NCBI GenBank assembly: GCA_026390935.1
Contig: JAPLEZ010000083.1
Location: forward strand, 1-55,132
Source of the DNA: Bacteroidota bacterium
Lineage (GTDB): Bacteria > Bacteroidota > Bacteroidia > Flavobacteriales_C > GCA-002722245
Direction of reading: 5' to 3'
Length of the DNA: 55,132 bases
Below the pieces are notes generated by a model. The model was not told the origin of the DNA, did no database searches, and worked only from the letters and a program-made list of their open reading frames with translations. Shown here in pieces: positions 34,286 to 43,380 of the stretch (position 1 is its first letter; each line of letters begins with the position of its first letter). The position numbers were made by a program, and so were the translations under genes.

Positions 34286-34921
34286 TTATTTTACAAACTT
34301 ATTCTCTTTCCATTCTCCTTTGTATACTACTCCTGAAGCATATTTCATTGTGCCTTTTCCATCTACCAAATTGTTTTTGAATTCGCCAATGTAGTAGTCG
34401 CCGTTAGCCCATTTCATCTCACCCTTTCCTTCTTGTTTGCTGTCTAACCATTGTCCTTCATAGTGATCGCCAGTTTTCCATTTCATTGTTCCTTTACCGT
34501 TTTCCTTATCGTTTTTCCATTCGCCGTCATAAGATGTTCCGCTTGCCCAGGTCATTTTTCCCTTTCCTTCTTTGACGTTGTCTTTCCATTCCCCTTCATA
34601 TAAATCACCAGTTTGCCATTTCATTTTTCCTTCACCAGTTTTGTTGTTGTCTACCCATTCGCCTGAATACACATCACCATTTTTCCAACGCATGGTTCCA
34701 ATGCCGTGTTGTTTGTTGTTTTTCCATTCGCCTTCATAGCGTTCGCCAGAGGCCCATATCATGATGCCATATCCGTTGATTACTCCATTAAGGTAACCTT
34801 TACCGATAAACATACTGCCATCACCGTATCGAACGGTATCCGAAGTAATTTGAGAATACGAACTGTTTGAACTCAAGATAAGCAGTGCGATAATAACCAG
34901 AAGGGATCTTAATTTTTTCAT
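34286..34921 (-). CDS. Exported MORN-repeat protein
   Basis: 211 residues. A signal peptide (SLLVIIALLILSSNSSYS) is followed by about seven MORN repeats with a strict 23-residue period, pattern GxGxMxWxxGxxYxGEWKxx, from about residue 49 to the end; the last copy ends GEWKENKFVK. MORN arrays form an elongated beta sheet that binds lipids or proteins. Export of the array to the periplasm or surface suggests a structural or envelope-binding role. It lies 10 bp downstream of dapD on the same strand, so the two may share a transcript. No enzyme domain is attached. Confidence 0.9.
   Translation of the reverse strand: MKKLRSLLVIIALLILSSNSSYSQITSDTVRYGDGSMFIGKGYLNGVINGYGIMIWASGERYEGEWKNNKQHGIGTMRWKNGDVYSGEWVDNNKTGEGKMKWQTGDLYEGEWKDNVKEGKGKMTWASGTSYDGEWKNDKENGKGTMKWKTGDHYEGQWLDSKQEGKGEMKWANGDYYIGEFKNNLVDGKGTMKYASGVVYKGEWKENKFVK
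34290..34780 (-). repeat. Tandem 69-bp coding repeats of the MORN protein
   Basis: Seven imperfect direct repeats of 69 bp, each coding one 23-residue MORN unit. Wobble positions differ between copies, so they are not freshly duplicated. Confidence 0.85.
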
Positions 34922-34931
34922 GTGTCTATTT

Positions 34932-36095
34932 TTAATCGTTAATGTGCAAACTGCTGTTCAATTCAATTGTTTTAGGATTTGGACGGCAAACCAGTTTTCC
35001 TGTTTGTGTGTCTTGAATAAAAAGCAAATTGTTTTTGCCACTAAGTTCACTTGCCTTAACAACATTTTTTCCTTCACTTACTTTTTCGTTATTAATGTTA
35101 ACAGGTTCCATTTTTTCATTGAGCAACCAAACTTTTGAACCTGCTGTTACATAAACTCCAGCAGCAATTGTACAACCAAATCCCAATGAAATTCCTGTAC
35201 CTGAATTGGCTCCTAATAGAGATTTTTCTCCTATTGAAATCACTGCTTTATTTCCGCCTGAAAGTGTTCCCATTATAGAAGCGCCGCCACCTACATCAGA
35301 ATCTTGTTCTACCACTACTCCTGCAGAAATTCGGCCTTCCACCATTGAAGTTCCTTTAGTTCCAGCGTTAAAGTTGATGTAACCAGAAGGCATTACTGTA
35401 GTACCTTCTCCAAGATAAGCTCCTAAACGAACCTGCGCACCAGAAGCAATCCTCACACCTGATGGAATGTGGTAATTGACCATGTAAGGAAATTTATCTA
35501 CATGTGATACTATCATTGGTGAATGTGATCCATAGTGACGAATGGCTTGCATTGTTGTGTCTTCAGGGAGCATTGGACCTTTGTTTGTCCATGCGACATT
35601 GTTTAATTTGCCAAACAAACCTTCCAGATTTAATGAATGAGGCTGTGCTTTTCTTGTTGACAAACAATGCAATTTGAAATAAGCTTCTTCTGCAGTTTCA
35701 ACCGCTTTTGATTTATCGAATAGGAAATAGACTATGATGTCAATATCGGCGTATCCATTGGAAGTAGTGTAATTGTCGATTAACGCTGTGATAGTTTCAA
35801 TATTAGGATGTTGTCCCAGTTCATCATGAAAAGCGGCAAAACGTGAATAAGCTTCACTTAAATTTTCTAATGTTGTTGTGTAAAAACTGTTTTTAAAGTC
35901 ATGCACTTTTAAAATATCAATTAGCACTGCAGCGGTTCCAAATGATTCATTGAAGTTAATCACGGGGAAGGACACGTCTAAAGTTTTGTTGTTTTTTCTG
36001 CGACGGATACCAAGCGCAAAGGCATTTGGTTTAGTATATCCCGGTCGACTTTCAACGGAAGTGATATATTCTTTATAATCTATTAATGTTTGCAT
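34932..36095 (-). CDS. dapD: Tetrahydrodipicolinate N-succinyltransferase, long (actinobacterial-type) form
   Basis: 387 residues from the ATG at 36095 (MQTLIDYKEYI); an in-frame ATG 75 bases upstream overlaps the predicted promoter and is unlikely. The C-terminal half is a left-handed beta helix of hexapeptide repeats. The blocks VRLGAYLGEGTTVMPSGYINF, SMVEGRISAGVVVEQDSDVGGG, SIMGTLSGG and NNLLFIQDTQTG closely follow the DapD of mycobacteria and not the 270-residue E. coli type. The enzyme succinylates tetrahydrodipicolinate in lysine and diaminopimelate synthesis. The first 190 residues are a longer N-domain than usual. Confidence 0.9.
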   Translation of the reverse strand: MQTLIDYKEYITSVESRPGYTKPNAFALGIRRRKNNKTLDVSFPVINFNESFGTAAVLIDILKVHDFKNSFYTTTLENLSEAYSRFAAFHDELGQHPNIETITALIDNYTTSNGYADIDIIVYFLFDKSKAVETAEEAYFKLHCLSTRKAQPHSLNLEGLFGKLNNVAWTNKGPMLPEDTTMQAIRHYGSHSPMIVSHVDKFPYMVNYHIPSGVRIASGAQVRLGAYLGEGTTVMPSGYINFNAGTKGTSMVEGRISAGVVVEQDSDVGGGASIMGTLSGGNKAVISIGEKSLLGANSGTGISLGFGCTIAAGVYVTAGSKVWLLNEKMEPVNINNEKVSEGKNVVKASELSGKNNLLFIQDTQTGKLVCRPNPKTIELNSSLHIND

Positions 36096-36114
36096 CTCTA
36101 AATAAATTGAGCCG

Positions 36115-36122
36115 CAAAAATA
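36115..36122 (-). promoter_or_regulatory. -7 box of dapD
   Basis: On the minus strand TATTTTTG matches the consensus TAnnTTTG exactly and is followed by CGG. It is 19 bp before the dapD start, giving a leader of about 13 nt. No clear -33 TTG is seen. Confidence 0.5.
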
Positions 36123-36150
36123 AGTCTTCTTGGTGTAAAATAAAAGGACA

Positions 36151-36882
36151 TTAATCCCAAAGCATAACAAATCCGGCTTTCAGATTAACGCTAACGAAAT
36201 TCATTTCCACTTCAGTGGCTAAAAAAATGTTGGAGCTGTAGCTTGATTCTAGTTCCACATTCCACCATCGCTGCTCGTATCCCACGCAGATAAAGGGGGC
36301 TATCGGAAATATATCTCGTTGAGCATTGTAATATTCATTAAAGAGTTGCTGAGTTTCGGTGCTGACTTCCGTTCCGCTTTGCAGTTTCGTTCTTTTTATT
36401 TTTATTAAATCCTTCGTGTTGTACATGGACATTGCACCAATGCCTAAAGTGATTCCACCGGAGTTTTTGTATTTTAAACCAAGATAAAAATCCCAATAAT
36501 TGGCAATCATTTGGAATTTACTTTTGTCGATCAAGCCTGTGCTGTCAGAGATGCTGAAATTTTCTGTGTAACCTCTAGGCGTGTAAAACAAACCTGTGAA
36601 AATCATGATTTTGTCGTTGAATGGAATTCCATATTTAATTCCAACGGATATCGCTGAGGTAGGAAGGATGGACGAACTTACTTTATAATTTAAAGCATTC
36701 AGTTCAGTCCGATAATTATTCATGAATTTTTGATGCTGATAAAAACTAGCGCCAGTAATGAAGCTAGAAGAAAGTCCTGCATTGATCGAGAAAAAATTAG
36801 TAGCTGTTTTTATGTCGCGCGCGAATACTGTTGCAGTGAACAGAAGCAAAATAATCAAGCTAAATTTTAATTTCATTTTCAT
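36151..36882 (-). CDS. Outer-membrane beta-barrel protein (PorT-like)
   Basis: 243 residues. A signal peptide (FSLIILLLFTATVFA) is followed by alternating polar/aromatic strands of a small beta-barrel, e.g. KIMIFTGLFYTPRGYTE and YWDFYLGLKYKNSGG, ending in a strand with a terminal aromatic (VMLWD). It resembles PF13568-type barrels of Bacteroidota. The ATG overlaps the stop of the upstream double-barrel gene by four bases, so the two are translated together and may assemble together. Substrate or partner unknown. Confidence 0.78.
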   Translation of the reverse strand: MKMKLKFSLIILLLFTATVFARDIKTATNFFSINAGLSSSFITGASFYQHQKFMNNYRTELNALNYKVSSSILPTSAISVGIKYGIPFNDKIMIFTGLFYTPRGYTENFSISDSTGLIDKSKFQMIANYWDFYLGLKYKNSGGITLGIGAMSMYNTKDLIKIKRTKLQSGTEVSTETQQLFNEYYNAQRDIFPIAPFICVGYEQRWWNVELESSYSSNIFLATEVEMNFVSVNLKAGFVMLWD

Positions 36883-38381
36883 CTTCCTGATTTAAAGCCG
36901 TATTTATTTAAATAAAGAATAATTGATGCCTGCGCATAAAGATTGCTGATGCTTAATTCTGGTAGTTTTTCAGGCATCATATTTCCGCTGTAGAGTGCCT
37001 TTAAAGCTACGGCCAAGCGGTTGTCGATGTCATAACTTACGCCTGCGTGACCCGACCAAAGAAGGGTTCTGGCTTCATAGCCGAAGTATTTAAGCACACG
37101 GTTGTAACCCGATAAGTCGTTTAAGTCGGCTGGTGTTCCTAGGTATCCTTTTGGTGAATAAGTGAATTCGTAAATTTTGTCTTTCATGAAAACCGAAAGG
37201 CCAACACCTGCGAAAAGCTTGAGGCGATTGACTGGACTAAAAATAAATTCTACAGGAAAGTCGAGGTAGTTGAAGCGCACATTGGATTGAATGGTAAGTG
37301 GTGCTATTGTGCTGTCTTTATAATTGAAATGATCATTCAATTGAAATCCACGTTGAGAAAAACCAGGTGTAAATCCGATGGAAAAAATAGGATTGATTTT
37401 GCATTCCACAAATAGTCCGATGGAAAATCCGGGAACGCCATTAATTTTTGATGTATAGTCTTTTACTTTCGATGTATCAATTTCAGGATGACCATAAAGT
37501 GTCAATAATTCTTTATTTGTGCCTTTATTAATTGCAGCTGTGTATAATCCTCCATATTGAATGCCGAAACTGTAGCGCTTCAAATGTTCTCTCGAAAATT
37601 CTTTACAAGATAAAATCAAACTCGATTTCCCTGCCGCGTTGCCTCTAAAAATCCACCCTAGAGTAGCTTCAACTCCAACCGTTTGAAAAAAACTTTGAAC
37701 AGGTGCGTACGCAAAGTGATTAATGAGTGTCGTTTTATAAAAGGAGTTGATTTCGAAATACATTGTTTTGTCAATTTCCTTTCGCAGTCCTAATCCTACA
37801 TGAGCTGTTAGTCCTATGTTTCTCTGTACTCTGGCATTTTCAATATAGTTGTAGTAATATAAATTTTGCGTAGCATATCCGAAGGCAACACCAGCAGAAA
37901 GTATAGGGAAAAATCGAGATTTTTTGTCGTCAAAATTTGGCTTTAATCGCACAGTGAAAGGAAGTTCAATGGTGTTGTATTCTACTACATATTCCTTGCG
38001 ATCTAAAATATTAGAGAATACCTTGTTTAGCAAGGTGTCACTTAAACTGTTTGGAGTTATTTTTACCCCTCCTTTATTATAAATAACTCCGGTTTCAAAG
38101 TACAGATATGGATTAAGGCTGTAACCGAATTTTAGACCGAAGTGTTCATTCCAGATATTGAGATCATTAAGGTTCCTTAACTTGATGTATTTGGCATCGG
38201 TTATACCAAGATGTAAATTGCTATCGAGGTCCATGTGCGGATCATCCACCAATTGCAAAGTGTGATAATCTTTTGAATATTGCGCGCCGAAGTAATAAAT
38301 GACTTGCTTGCCATATTGCGAAATACCGCTGCAATATAGTAGATTAAAGAAAAGGAAAAGTGCTGCTTTGGTGTACTTCAT
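36879..38381 (-). CDS. Tandem double PorT-like outer-membrane beta-barrel protein
   Basis: 500 residues with a signal peptide (ALFLFFNLLYCSGIS). Two similar barrel domains follow each other, about 22-255 and 268-500. Each has the opening FGxQY/GIQYGG strand, then a SxNPYxxFxxGxxYxxxG-type strand (LNPYLYFETGVIYNKGG; INPIFSIGFTPGFSQRG), then a YNTIELPFTVRL / FNYLDFPVEFIF strand. A single such barrel is the norm for PF13568 proteins, so this looks like an internal duplication or fusion. It lies 41 bp after xth and overlaps the next barrel gene by 4 bp. Confidence 0.78.
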   Translation of the reverse strand: MKYTKAALFLFFNLLYCSGISQYGKQVIYYFGAQYSKDYHTLQLVDDPHMDLDSNLHLGITDAKYIKLRNLNDLNIWNEHFGLKFGYSLNPYLYFETGVIYNKGGVKITPNSLSDTLLNKVFSNILDRKEYVVEYNTIELPFTVRLKPNFDDKKSRFFPILSAGVAFGYATQNLYYYNYIENARVQRNIGLTAHVGLGLRKEIDKTMYFEINSFYKTTLINHFAYAPVQSFFQTVGVEATLGWIFRGNAAGKSSLILSCKEFSREHLKRYSFGIQYGGLYTAAINKGTNKELLTLYGHPEIDTSKVKDYTSKINGVPGFSIGLFVECKINPIFSIGFTPGFSQRGFQLNDHFNYKDSTIAPLTIQSNVRFNYLDFPVEFIFSPVNRLKLFAGVGLSVFMKDKIYEFTYSPKGYLGTPADLNDLSGYNRVLKYFGYEARTLLWSGHAGVSYDIDNRLAVALKALYSGNMMPEKLPELSISNLYAQASIILYLNKYGFKSGR

Positions 38382-38422
38382 TTTTATTAATTGCGCTCTT
38401 GTACGGCTGAGGTAAAAAATTG

Positions 38423-39181
38423 TTATAAATCAATTCCAACCGGACAATGATCAGAACCCATAATGTGTCCGCAAATGAAAGAGTCTTTGATTTTTGGTAA
38501 GAAATCTTCACTCACCAAAAAGTAATCAATTCTCCAGCCTACGTTTTTCGCACGCGCTCCAGCGCGGTAGCTCCACCAGCTGTATTCTATTTTTTCTGGA
38601 TAGAAGTGACGGTAGCTGTCTATCAATCCTGAAGCATGGAAATTGTCCATTCCATCAATTTCAATTTGAGTATATCCTGCCGATTTGTTGTAATTTGGTT
38701 TTGGATGGGTCAGGTCGATGGGCTTATGCGCAACATTTAAATCACCACAAACAATCACCGGTTTTTTGCTTTCCAACTTTTTTAAATAAGCTAAAAAATC
38801 CTTGTCCCATTGTTGTCGGTAAGGCAATCTTTCCAACTCGCTTTTTGAATTGGGAACATAAACGGTGACTACATAAAAGTCTTTGTATTCGGCGGCAATC
38901 ACTCTTCCTTCCTTATCGTGCTCTGGAATACCCATATCGTTGGTAACTGCTAAAGGCTTTTCTTTGGTTAGAATGGCTGTACCTGCATATCCTTTTTTTT
39001 CTGCTGAATTCGTATAAATATGAAAACCTGGAATGTGCGCCAGAGCTTCTCGCACCTGATCATCCTGCGCTTTTGTTTCTTGTAAACAAAGAATGTCACA
39101 GTTTAATTCTTTTATTGTTTCCGCAAAGCCTTTTCCGGCAATGGCGCGGATACCGTTAACGTTGAAGGAGATGATGCGCAT
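38423..39181 (-). CDS. xth: Exodeoxyribonuclease III / AP endonuclease
   Basis: 252 residues of the exonuclease III (EEP) fold, acting in base-excision repair at abasic sites. Active-site positions are visible: Asn7 (SFNVNGIRA), Glu35 (LQETK), Asp147/Asn149 (CGDLNVAH) and Asp244/His245 in the closing GSDHCPVGIDL. Length is typical. It is the first gene of a minus-strand group that continues with two barrel genes, probably without functional linkage. A -7-like TATCTTAG lies at 39202-39209. Confidence 0.95.
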   Translation of the reverse strand: MRIISFNVNGIRAIAGKGFAETIKELNCDILCLQETKAQDDQVREALAHIPGFHIYTNSAEKKGYAGTAILTKEKPLAVTNDMGIPEHDKEGRVIAAEYKDFYVVTVYVPNSKSELERLPYRQQWDKDFLAYLKKLESKKPVIVCGDLNVAHKPIDLTHPKPNYNKSAGYTQIEIDGMDNFHASGLIDSYRHFYPEKIEYSWWSYRAGARAKNVGWRIDYFLVSEDFLPKIKDSFICGHIMGSDHCPVGIDL

Positions 39182-39275
39182 GAGTAGGTATATTTTGAAA
39201 TCTAAGATAAAATACTTCTTTGAAAGAACACAGAATAGATTTTTGATTCCCGACTGGCTTTATTAAATTCGAAAC

Positions 39276-39617
39276 GTGAAATGCTATTTTCAAAATAAAG
39301 TCTCGGCCTTGCTGGCTGCTTTGTTCTGCACTTTTTTTTTAATGCAGGTAGGATTGGACATAGTGATGACAATGGATTTGGTTAATAAAAATAAAATCTC
39401 TGCTGAATATGAACAACCATCTTCGGATGATGATGATAATTCAGAAGAAGACCAGGAAAAGGAAGCGACAAAAGATGGAAAAGAACTAAACGTACTCATA
39501 TATTTTTCTGCAATGAAGGAACAATACATTTCCCTTCATCAAAAACAATGGAGGCTTATAAGTCTCTCCTCTGGATTTTTCAAAAAAATTTCCCCTCCTC
39601 CTGAATTTCTGAGTTAG
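39276..39617 (+). CDS. Small membrane-anchored acidic protein, unknown function
   Basis: 113 residues from a GTG start. One hydrophobic segment (about 9-33, VSALLAALFCTFFLMQVGLDIVM) is followed by a strongly acidic linker (about 44-68, rich in Asp/Glu/Ser) and a basic tail ending ISPPPEFLS. It could be an anchored or exported small protein. A TTTG (39242-39245) and TAAATTCG (39264-39271) form a possible promoter that would place the transcript start at or next to the GTG. I do not recognise the family. Confidence 0.55.
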   Translation: MKCYFQNKVSALLAALFCTFFLMQVGLDIVMTMDLVNKNKISAEYEQPSSDDDDNSEEDQEKEATKDGKELNVLIYFSAMKEQYISLHQKQWRLISLSSGFFKKISPPPEFLS

Positions 39618-39731
39618 GCTTTTTCTGCAGTAAAAGCTATTTCGAATTTAAATTTCCGCAATTTTTCACGGGTTTTTATTGGTTCATCCAATGAATTCTG
39701 ATTGGTCTAATAGTCAAAATAGTTGTATAAC

Positions 39732-40427
39732 ATGAAGTATTTCGGTTTTGTTTTTTTATTGTTTACAGTGCTCCGGATGGATGCGCAACAATTACAATAT
39801 AGTGATCAGCAACTGGGGAGTTGGCTCACCTTTTACAGCAATACTAAATTTACTAAAAACCTTTCCATGTATGCCGAAAGGAGTTACCGGCATTATTCAC
39901 TTTTGCCAAGTATTGAGCAATTCATTTTCAGGGTTGGATTTTTTTATCGTCCTGATTCCTCTGCTTTTTCCTATGGTGCAGGAATCGCCTTGCTGAAATC
40001 GATGGCACCTGAAGATGAATTTATTCCAATTTATCAAAGTGAGGATAGAATCTGGGAGCAAATTGCTTTCCGTAAAAACCTTCCGTATTGTAATTTCGAT
40101 TTAAGATGGAGGACTGAGCAACGTTTGGTAGACGATAAGATATGGTTTCGAAATCGTTTTCGAGTAGAAACCTTAGTCCCTTTAAATACACGGGGAATCC
40201 ACAAAAACACTTTGTTTTTATCTACTCATGGGGAAATATTTTTAAATACACAGGATCAAATCATCGATCGCTTCAGGTATGGAGCTTCATTTGGTTATAT
40301 GTTTTTGTCTAATTTACAATGCCGACTAGGTTATATGCATGAATTCAATACGATGTACAACAGGAAATACGTGAATTTTACTTTCGCCTATGATGTTGAT
40401 TTGACTAAGTTTTACAAGAAGAAATAG
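39732..40427 (+). CDS. DUF2490 family outer-membrane protein
   Basis: 231 residues from the ATG at 39732; a TTG three codons earlier is also in frame. The signal peptide ends near MDAQQ. The mature protein has the DUF2490 look: LGSWLTFYSNTKFTKNLSMYAERSYRHY, RVGFFYRPDSS, WEQIAFRKNLPYCNFDLRWRTEQR, and a terminal strand YVNFTFAYDVD. The family is a small barrel of unknown function, common in Bacteroidota. The 114-bp stretch before it contains a short hairpin (ATTGG-TTCAT-CCAAT) and nothing else I can name. Confidence 0.82.
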   Translation: MKYFGFVFLLFTVLRMDAQQLQYSDQQLGSWLTFYSNTKFTKNLSMYAERSYRHYSLLPSIEQFIFRVGFFYRPDSSAFSYGAGIALLKSMAPEDEFIPIYQSEDRIWEQIAFRKNLPYCNFDLRWRTEQRLVDDKIWFRNRFRVETLVPLNTRGIHKNTLFLSTHGEIFLNTQDQIIDRFRYGASFGYMFLSNLQCRLGYMHEFNTMYNRKYVNFTFAYDVDLTKFYKKK

Positions 40428-40491
40428 AATTTATTGTTTTCGGTGAGGGTTCATCTTCTTTTTCTTATTTTTACGGCCCTTATAAAAAGAT

Positions 40492-42429
40492 ATGATTAAG
40501 ATTACCTTGCCCGATGGCTCTGTTCGTGAATACCCGCAAGGGGTTACAGGGATGGATATTGCCAAAAGCATTTCTGAAGGTTTAGCCAGAAATTGCCTGT
40601 CGATTAAAGTAAATGGTGAAGTGCAGGATTTGTCGCGAACGATTATTGGTGACGCTTCCATAGTTTTAAATACCTGGAACGATACCGACGGAAAGGCAAC
40701 AATGTGGCATTCCTCTGCGCATTTGCTGGCAGAAGCCGTTGAGGTTTTGTATCCCGGAACAAAATTCGGTATCGGTCCGGCCATTGAAAACGGATTTTAT
40801 TACGACATTGATTTAGGCGGAAAAACCATTTCTGATGCAGATTTTAAAGCCATTGAAGATAAAATGCTGGAGCTGGCGCGTTTGAAAAGTGAATACAAAC
40901 GTACTGAGGTTTCTAAAAAAGATGCGATCGCCTATTTCACTGAAAAAGGCGATGAATATAAATTGGAGTTGCTGGAAAATTTACCCGATGGTGAAATTAC
41001 TTTTTACCAACAGGGGAATTTCACCGATTTGTGCCGCGGACCGCACATTCCTGATACTTCTTTTATTAAAGCAGCAAAAGTGATGAGTGTTGCCGGTGCC
41101 TACTGGCGCGGTGATGAAAAACGAAAGCAGTTGACTCGTTTGTATGCCATTACTTTTCCTAAACAGAAAGAACTGACGGATTACCTGACTATGCTGGAGG
41201 AAGCGAAAAAACGCGACCATCGTAAATTGGGTAAGGAAATGGAGTTATTCACTTTTTCACAAAAAGTAGGACAAGGTTTGCCACTGTGGTTGCCGAAAGG
41301 CGCTGATTTGCGTGACAGGTTGACCAACTTTTTGAAAAAAGCACAGGCTCAGGCTGGATATTTGGGAGTAATTACTCCGCATATCGGGAACGTTGAATTG
41401 TACAAAACCTCAGGTCACTACGAAAAATACGGAAAGGATTCTTTTCAGCCGATTCAAACTCCGCAAGAGGGAGAGCAGTTTTTCCTCAAGCCAATGAACT
41501 GTCCTCACCACTGTGAGATTTACAAAAGCAAACCGCGCTCTTACAAAGATATGCCGGTGCGTTTTGCAGAGTTTGGAACGGTTTATCGTTACGAGCAAAG
41601 TGGAGAATTACACGGTTTGACTAGGGTTCGTGGATTTACTCAAGATGACGCGCATATTTTCTGTCGTCAGGACCAACTCAACGAAGAGTTCGAAAAAGTG
41701 ATTGACCTCGTTCAATATGTATTTAAGGTTTTCGGATTCAATGAATATACCGCCCAGATTTCATTGAGAGATCAGGAGGATAGATCAAAATATATTGGAA
41801 CCAACGAAAATTGGGAAGCTGCTGAAGGAGCCATTATTGAATCTTCTGCTAAAAAAGGTTTGAAAACCGTTACTGAATATGGTGAAGCAGCGTTTTACGG
41901 TCCGAAGTTAGATTTCATGGTGAAGGATGTAATCGGTCGCAAATGGCAATTAGGAACCATTCAGGTGGATTACAATTTGCCTGAACGTTTTGAGTTGGAA
42001 TATGTAGGGAGCGATGACAAACGTCACCGTCCGGTGATGATTCATCGTGCGCCTTTCGGTTCACTGGAAAGATTCATCGCAATTTTAATTGAGCACTGCG
42101 CCGGAAACTTCCCATTGTGGTTAACTCCTGAGCAGGTGGCAATTCTTCCTTTAAGTGAAAAATATAACTCTGATTCTCAAAACCTTTTAAGTTTGCTAAA
42201 TAATTCCGATATTCGCGGATTCGTTGACGACCGTAATGAAACGATGGGCAAGAAAATCAGGGATGCCGAAATGCAAAAAATCCCTTATATGATTGTGTTG
42301 GGTGAAAAAGAAATTGCGGAAGGCGTTGTGGCAGTAAGGAAACACGGAGGGGAAGATTTAGGGAAGATGAAGGTTGAAGATTTTGCGAACTTATTAAAAG
42401 AACAAATAAATAAAGCGTTAGAATATTAA
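40492..42429 (+). CDS. thrS: Threonyl-tRNA synthetase
   Basis: 645 residues with the full domain set: TGS (about 1-60), the N2 editing domain with its metal-like site His73/His77 (MWHSSAH) and Cys181/His185 (CRGPHIP), the class II catalytic core and the anticodon-binding domain (about 535-645). Zinc ligands Cys347 (MNCPHH), His398 (QDDAHIF) and His518 (IHRAPFGS) are in place. These positions match the E. coli enzyme closely. It leads the translation cluster thrS-infC-rpmI-rplT; infC begins 3 bp after its stop. A TATTTTTA box lies about 20 bp upstream. Confidence 0.97.
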   Translation: MIKITLPDGSVREYPQGVTGMDIAKSISEGLARNCLSIKVNGEVQDLSRTIIGDASIVLNTWNDTDGKATMWHSSAHLLAEAVEVLYPGTKFGIGPAIENGFYYDIDLGGKTISDADFKAIEDKMLELARLKSEYKRTEVSKKDAIAYFTEKGDEYKLELLENLPDGEITFYQQGNFTDLCRGPHIPDTSFIKAAKVMSVAGAYWRGDEKRKQLTRLYAITFPKQKELTDYLTMLEEAKKRDHRKLGKEMELFTFSQKVGQGLPLWLPKGADLRDRLTNFLKKAQAQAGYLGVITPHIGNVELYKTSGHYEKYGKDSFQPIQTPQEGEQFFLKPMNCPHHCEIYKSKPRSYKDMPVRFAEFGTVYRYEQSGELHGLTRVRGFTQDDAHIFCRQDQLNEEFEKVIDLVQYVFKVFGFNEYTAQISLRDQEDRSKYIGTNENWEAAEGAIIESSAKKGLKTVTEYGEAAFYGPKLDFMVKDVIGRKWQLGTIQVDYNLPERFELEYVGSDDKRHRPVMIHRAPFGSLERFIAILIEHCAGNFPLWLTPEQVAILPLSEKYNSDSQNLLSLLNNSDIRGFVDDRNETMGKKIRDAEMQKIPYMIVLGEKEIAEGVVAVRKHGGEDLGKMKVEDFANLLKEQINKALEY

Positions 42430-42432
42430 TTA

Positions 42433-43038
42433 ATGGCAAAAGTAGGCGGACCAGGTTTTAACAATAACTTCAGCAGACCAAGTGGTGGTGGTGGAGGTGG
42501 CAACTTCCCAAGAAGAGGTGGACGTTTCATTAAGAAAAACCCACATCGTACCAACGAGGAAATTACCGGACGTGAGTTGAGGGTGGTAGGCGAAGGCATT
42601 GAATCGGCAGTAATGTCGGTGAGAGATGCTATTGAATTAGCAAAATCGATGGAGCTGGACTTGGTGGAGATTTCACCAAATGCTGAGCCGCCGGTTTGTA
42701 AAATTACAGATTACAAGAAGTTCTTATACCAACAAAAGAAGAAACAAAAGGAGATCAAGAAAAAAACGCAAAACGTTGTTATCAAAGAGATCCGTTTCGG
42801 ACCGAATACTGATGAGCATGATTTTAACTTCAAGTTGAAACACGCGATTGGTTTCTTGCAAGATGGTGCTAAAGTGAAAGCTTATGTGTTCTTTAAAGGA
42901 AGAGCCATCATTTATAAAGAAAGAGGGGAAATTTTGTTGTTGAAGTTTGCGACGGAGCTAGAGGAGTTTGGGAAAGTGGAGAGCATGCCGCAATTGGAAG
43001 GAAAGAAAATGATTGTAATGATCACGCCGAAGAAGTAA
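42433..43038 (+). CDS. infC: Translation initiation factor IF-3 with Gly/Arg-rich N-terminal extension
   Basis: 201 residues. The IF-3 N-domain (from about residue 40, [16 protein letters not shown] and [15 protein letters not shown]) and C-domain (about 115-201, [17 protein letters not shown] and KAYVFFKGR) are complete. It binds the 30S subunit and checks the initiator codon. The first 35 or so residues are an added low-complexity tail rich in Gly, Arg and Asn, with six glycines in a row. The start is ATG and not the rare AUU used for autocontrol in E. coli. It begins 3 bp after thrS. Confidence 0.95.
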   Translation: MAKVGGPGFNNNFSRPSGGGGGGNFPRRGGRFIKKNPHRTNEEITGRELRVVGEGIESAVMSVRDAIELAKSMELDLVEISPNAEPPVCKITDYKKFLYQQKKKQKEIKKKTQNVVIKEIRFGPNTDEHDFNFKLKHAIGFLQDGAKVKAYVFFKGRAIIYKERGEILLLKFATELEEFGKVESMPQLEGKKMIVMITPKK

Positions 43039-43045
43039 ATTATAT

Positions 43046-43075
43046 TGTAGAGACGCAAAATTTTGCGTCTTTACC
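43046..43075. repeat. REP-like palindrome between infC and rpmI
   Basis: AGACGCAAAATTTTGCGTCT is a perfect 20-base palindrome (43051-43070) within a 30-base imperfect one reaching GTAG on the left and TTACC on the right. No T run follows, so it is not a typical terminator. It resembles short dispersed palindromes seen in many Bacteroidota and cyanobacteria. Confidence 0.65.
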
Positions 43076-43094
43076 GAATTTTTAAATAAGTGTT

Positions 43095-43295
43095 ATGCCA
43101 AAAATGAAAGTGAAATCCAGTGCGAAGAAGAGATTCTCTCTCACAGGAACAGGAAAGATCAAAAGAAAACATGCTTACAAAAGTCACATCCTGACTAAGA
43201 AAGCTAAAAAAAGAAAAAGAAACTTGACTCACTCTGCATTGGTTAGCCCCGGTGACGAAGGAAATATCAAGTTGATTTTAACCATTGGAAAATAG
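43095..43295 (+). CDS. rpmI: 50S ribosomal protein L35
   Basis: 66 residues, strongly basic, starting [14 protein letters not shown] with [18 protein letters not shown] following, the L35 signature. It stands in the conserved infC-rpmI-rplT order. The 85 bp to rplT have only short possible stems (ACAG with CTGT; GACG with CGTC), where an L20-type control site might be sought. Confidence 0.96.
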   Translation: MPKMKVKSSAKKRFSLTGTGKIKRKHAYKSHILTKKAKKRKRNLTHSALVSPGDEGNIKLILTIGK

Positions 43296-43380
43296 TTTCC
43301 AGGTTCATTGTTTAACCCGATTGTACAGCTTATAAAGTTCTGTCGAAAGATGGACGCTGACCGTCAAAAAACTAAAAGTT

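Noticed and set aside
34290-34780. Regular repeats that might suggest a CRISPR array
   Set aside because: The period is 69 bp within an open frame coding MORN units; there are no spacers.
43296-43380. L20-type autoregulatory leader between rpmI and rplT
   Set aside because: Only 4-bp stems are visible; not enough to call a regulatory RNA.
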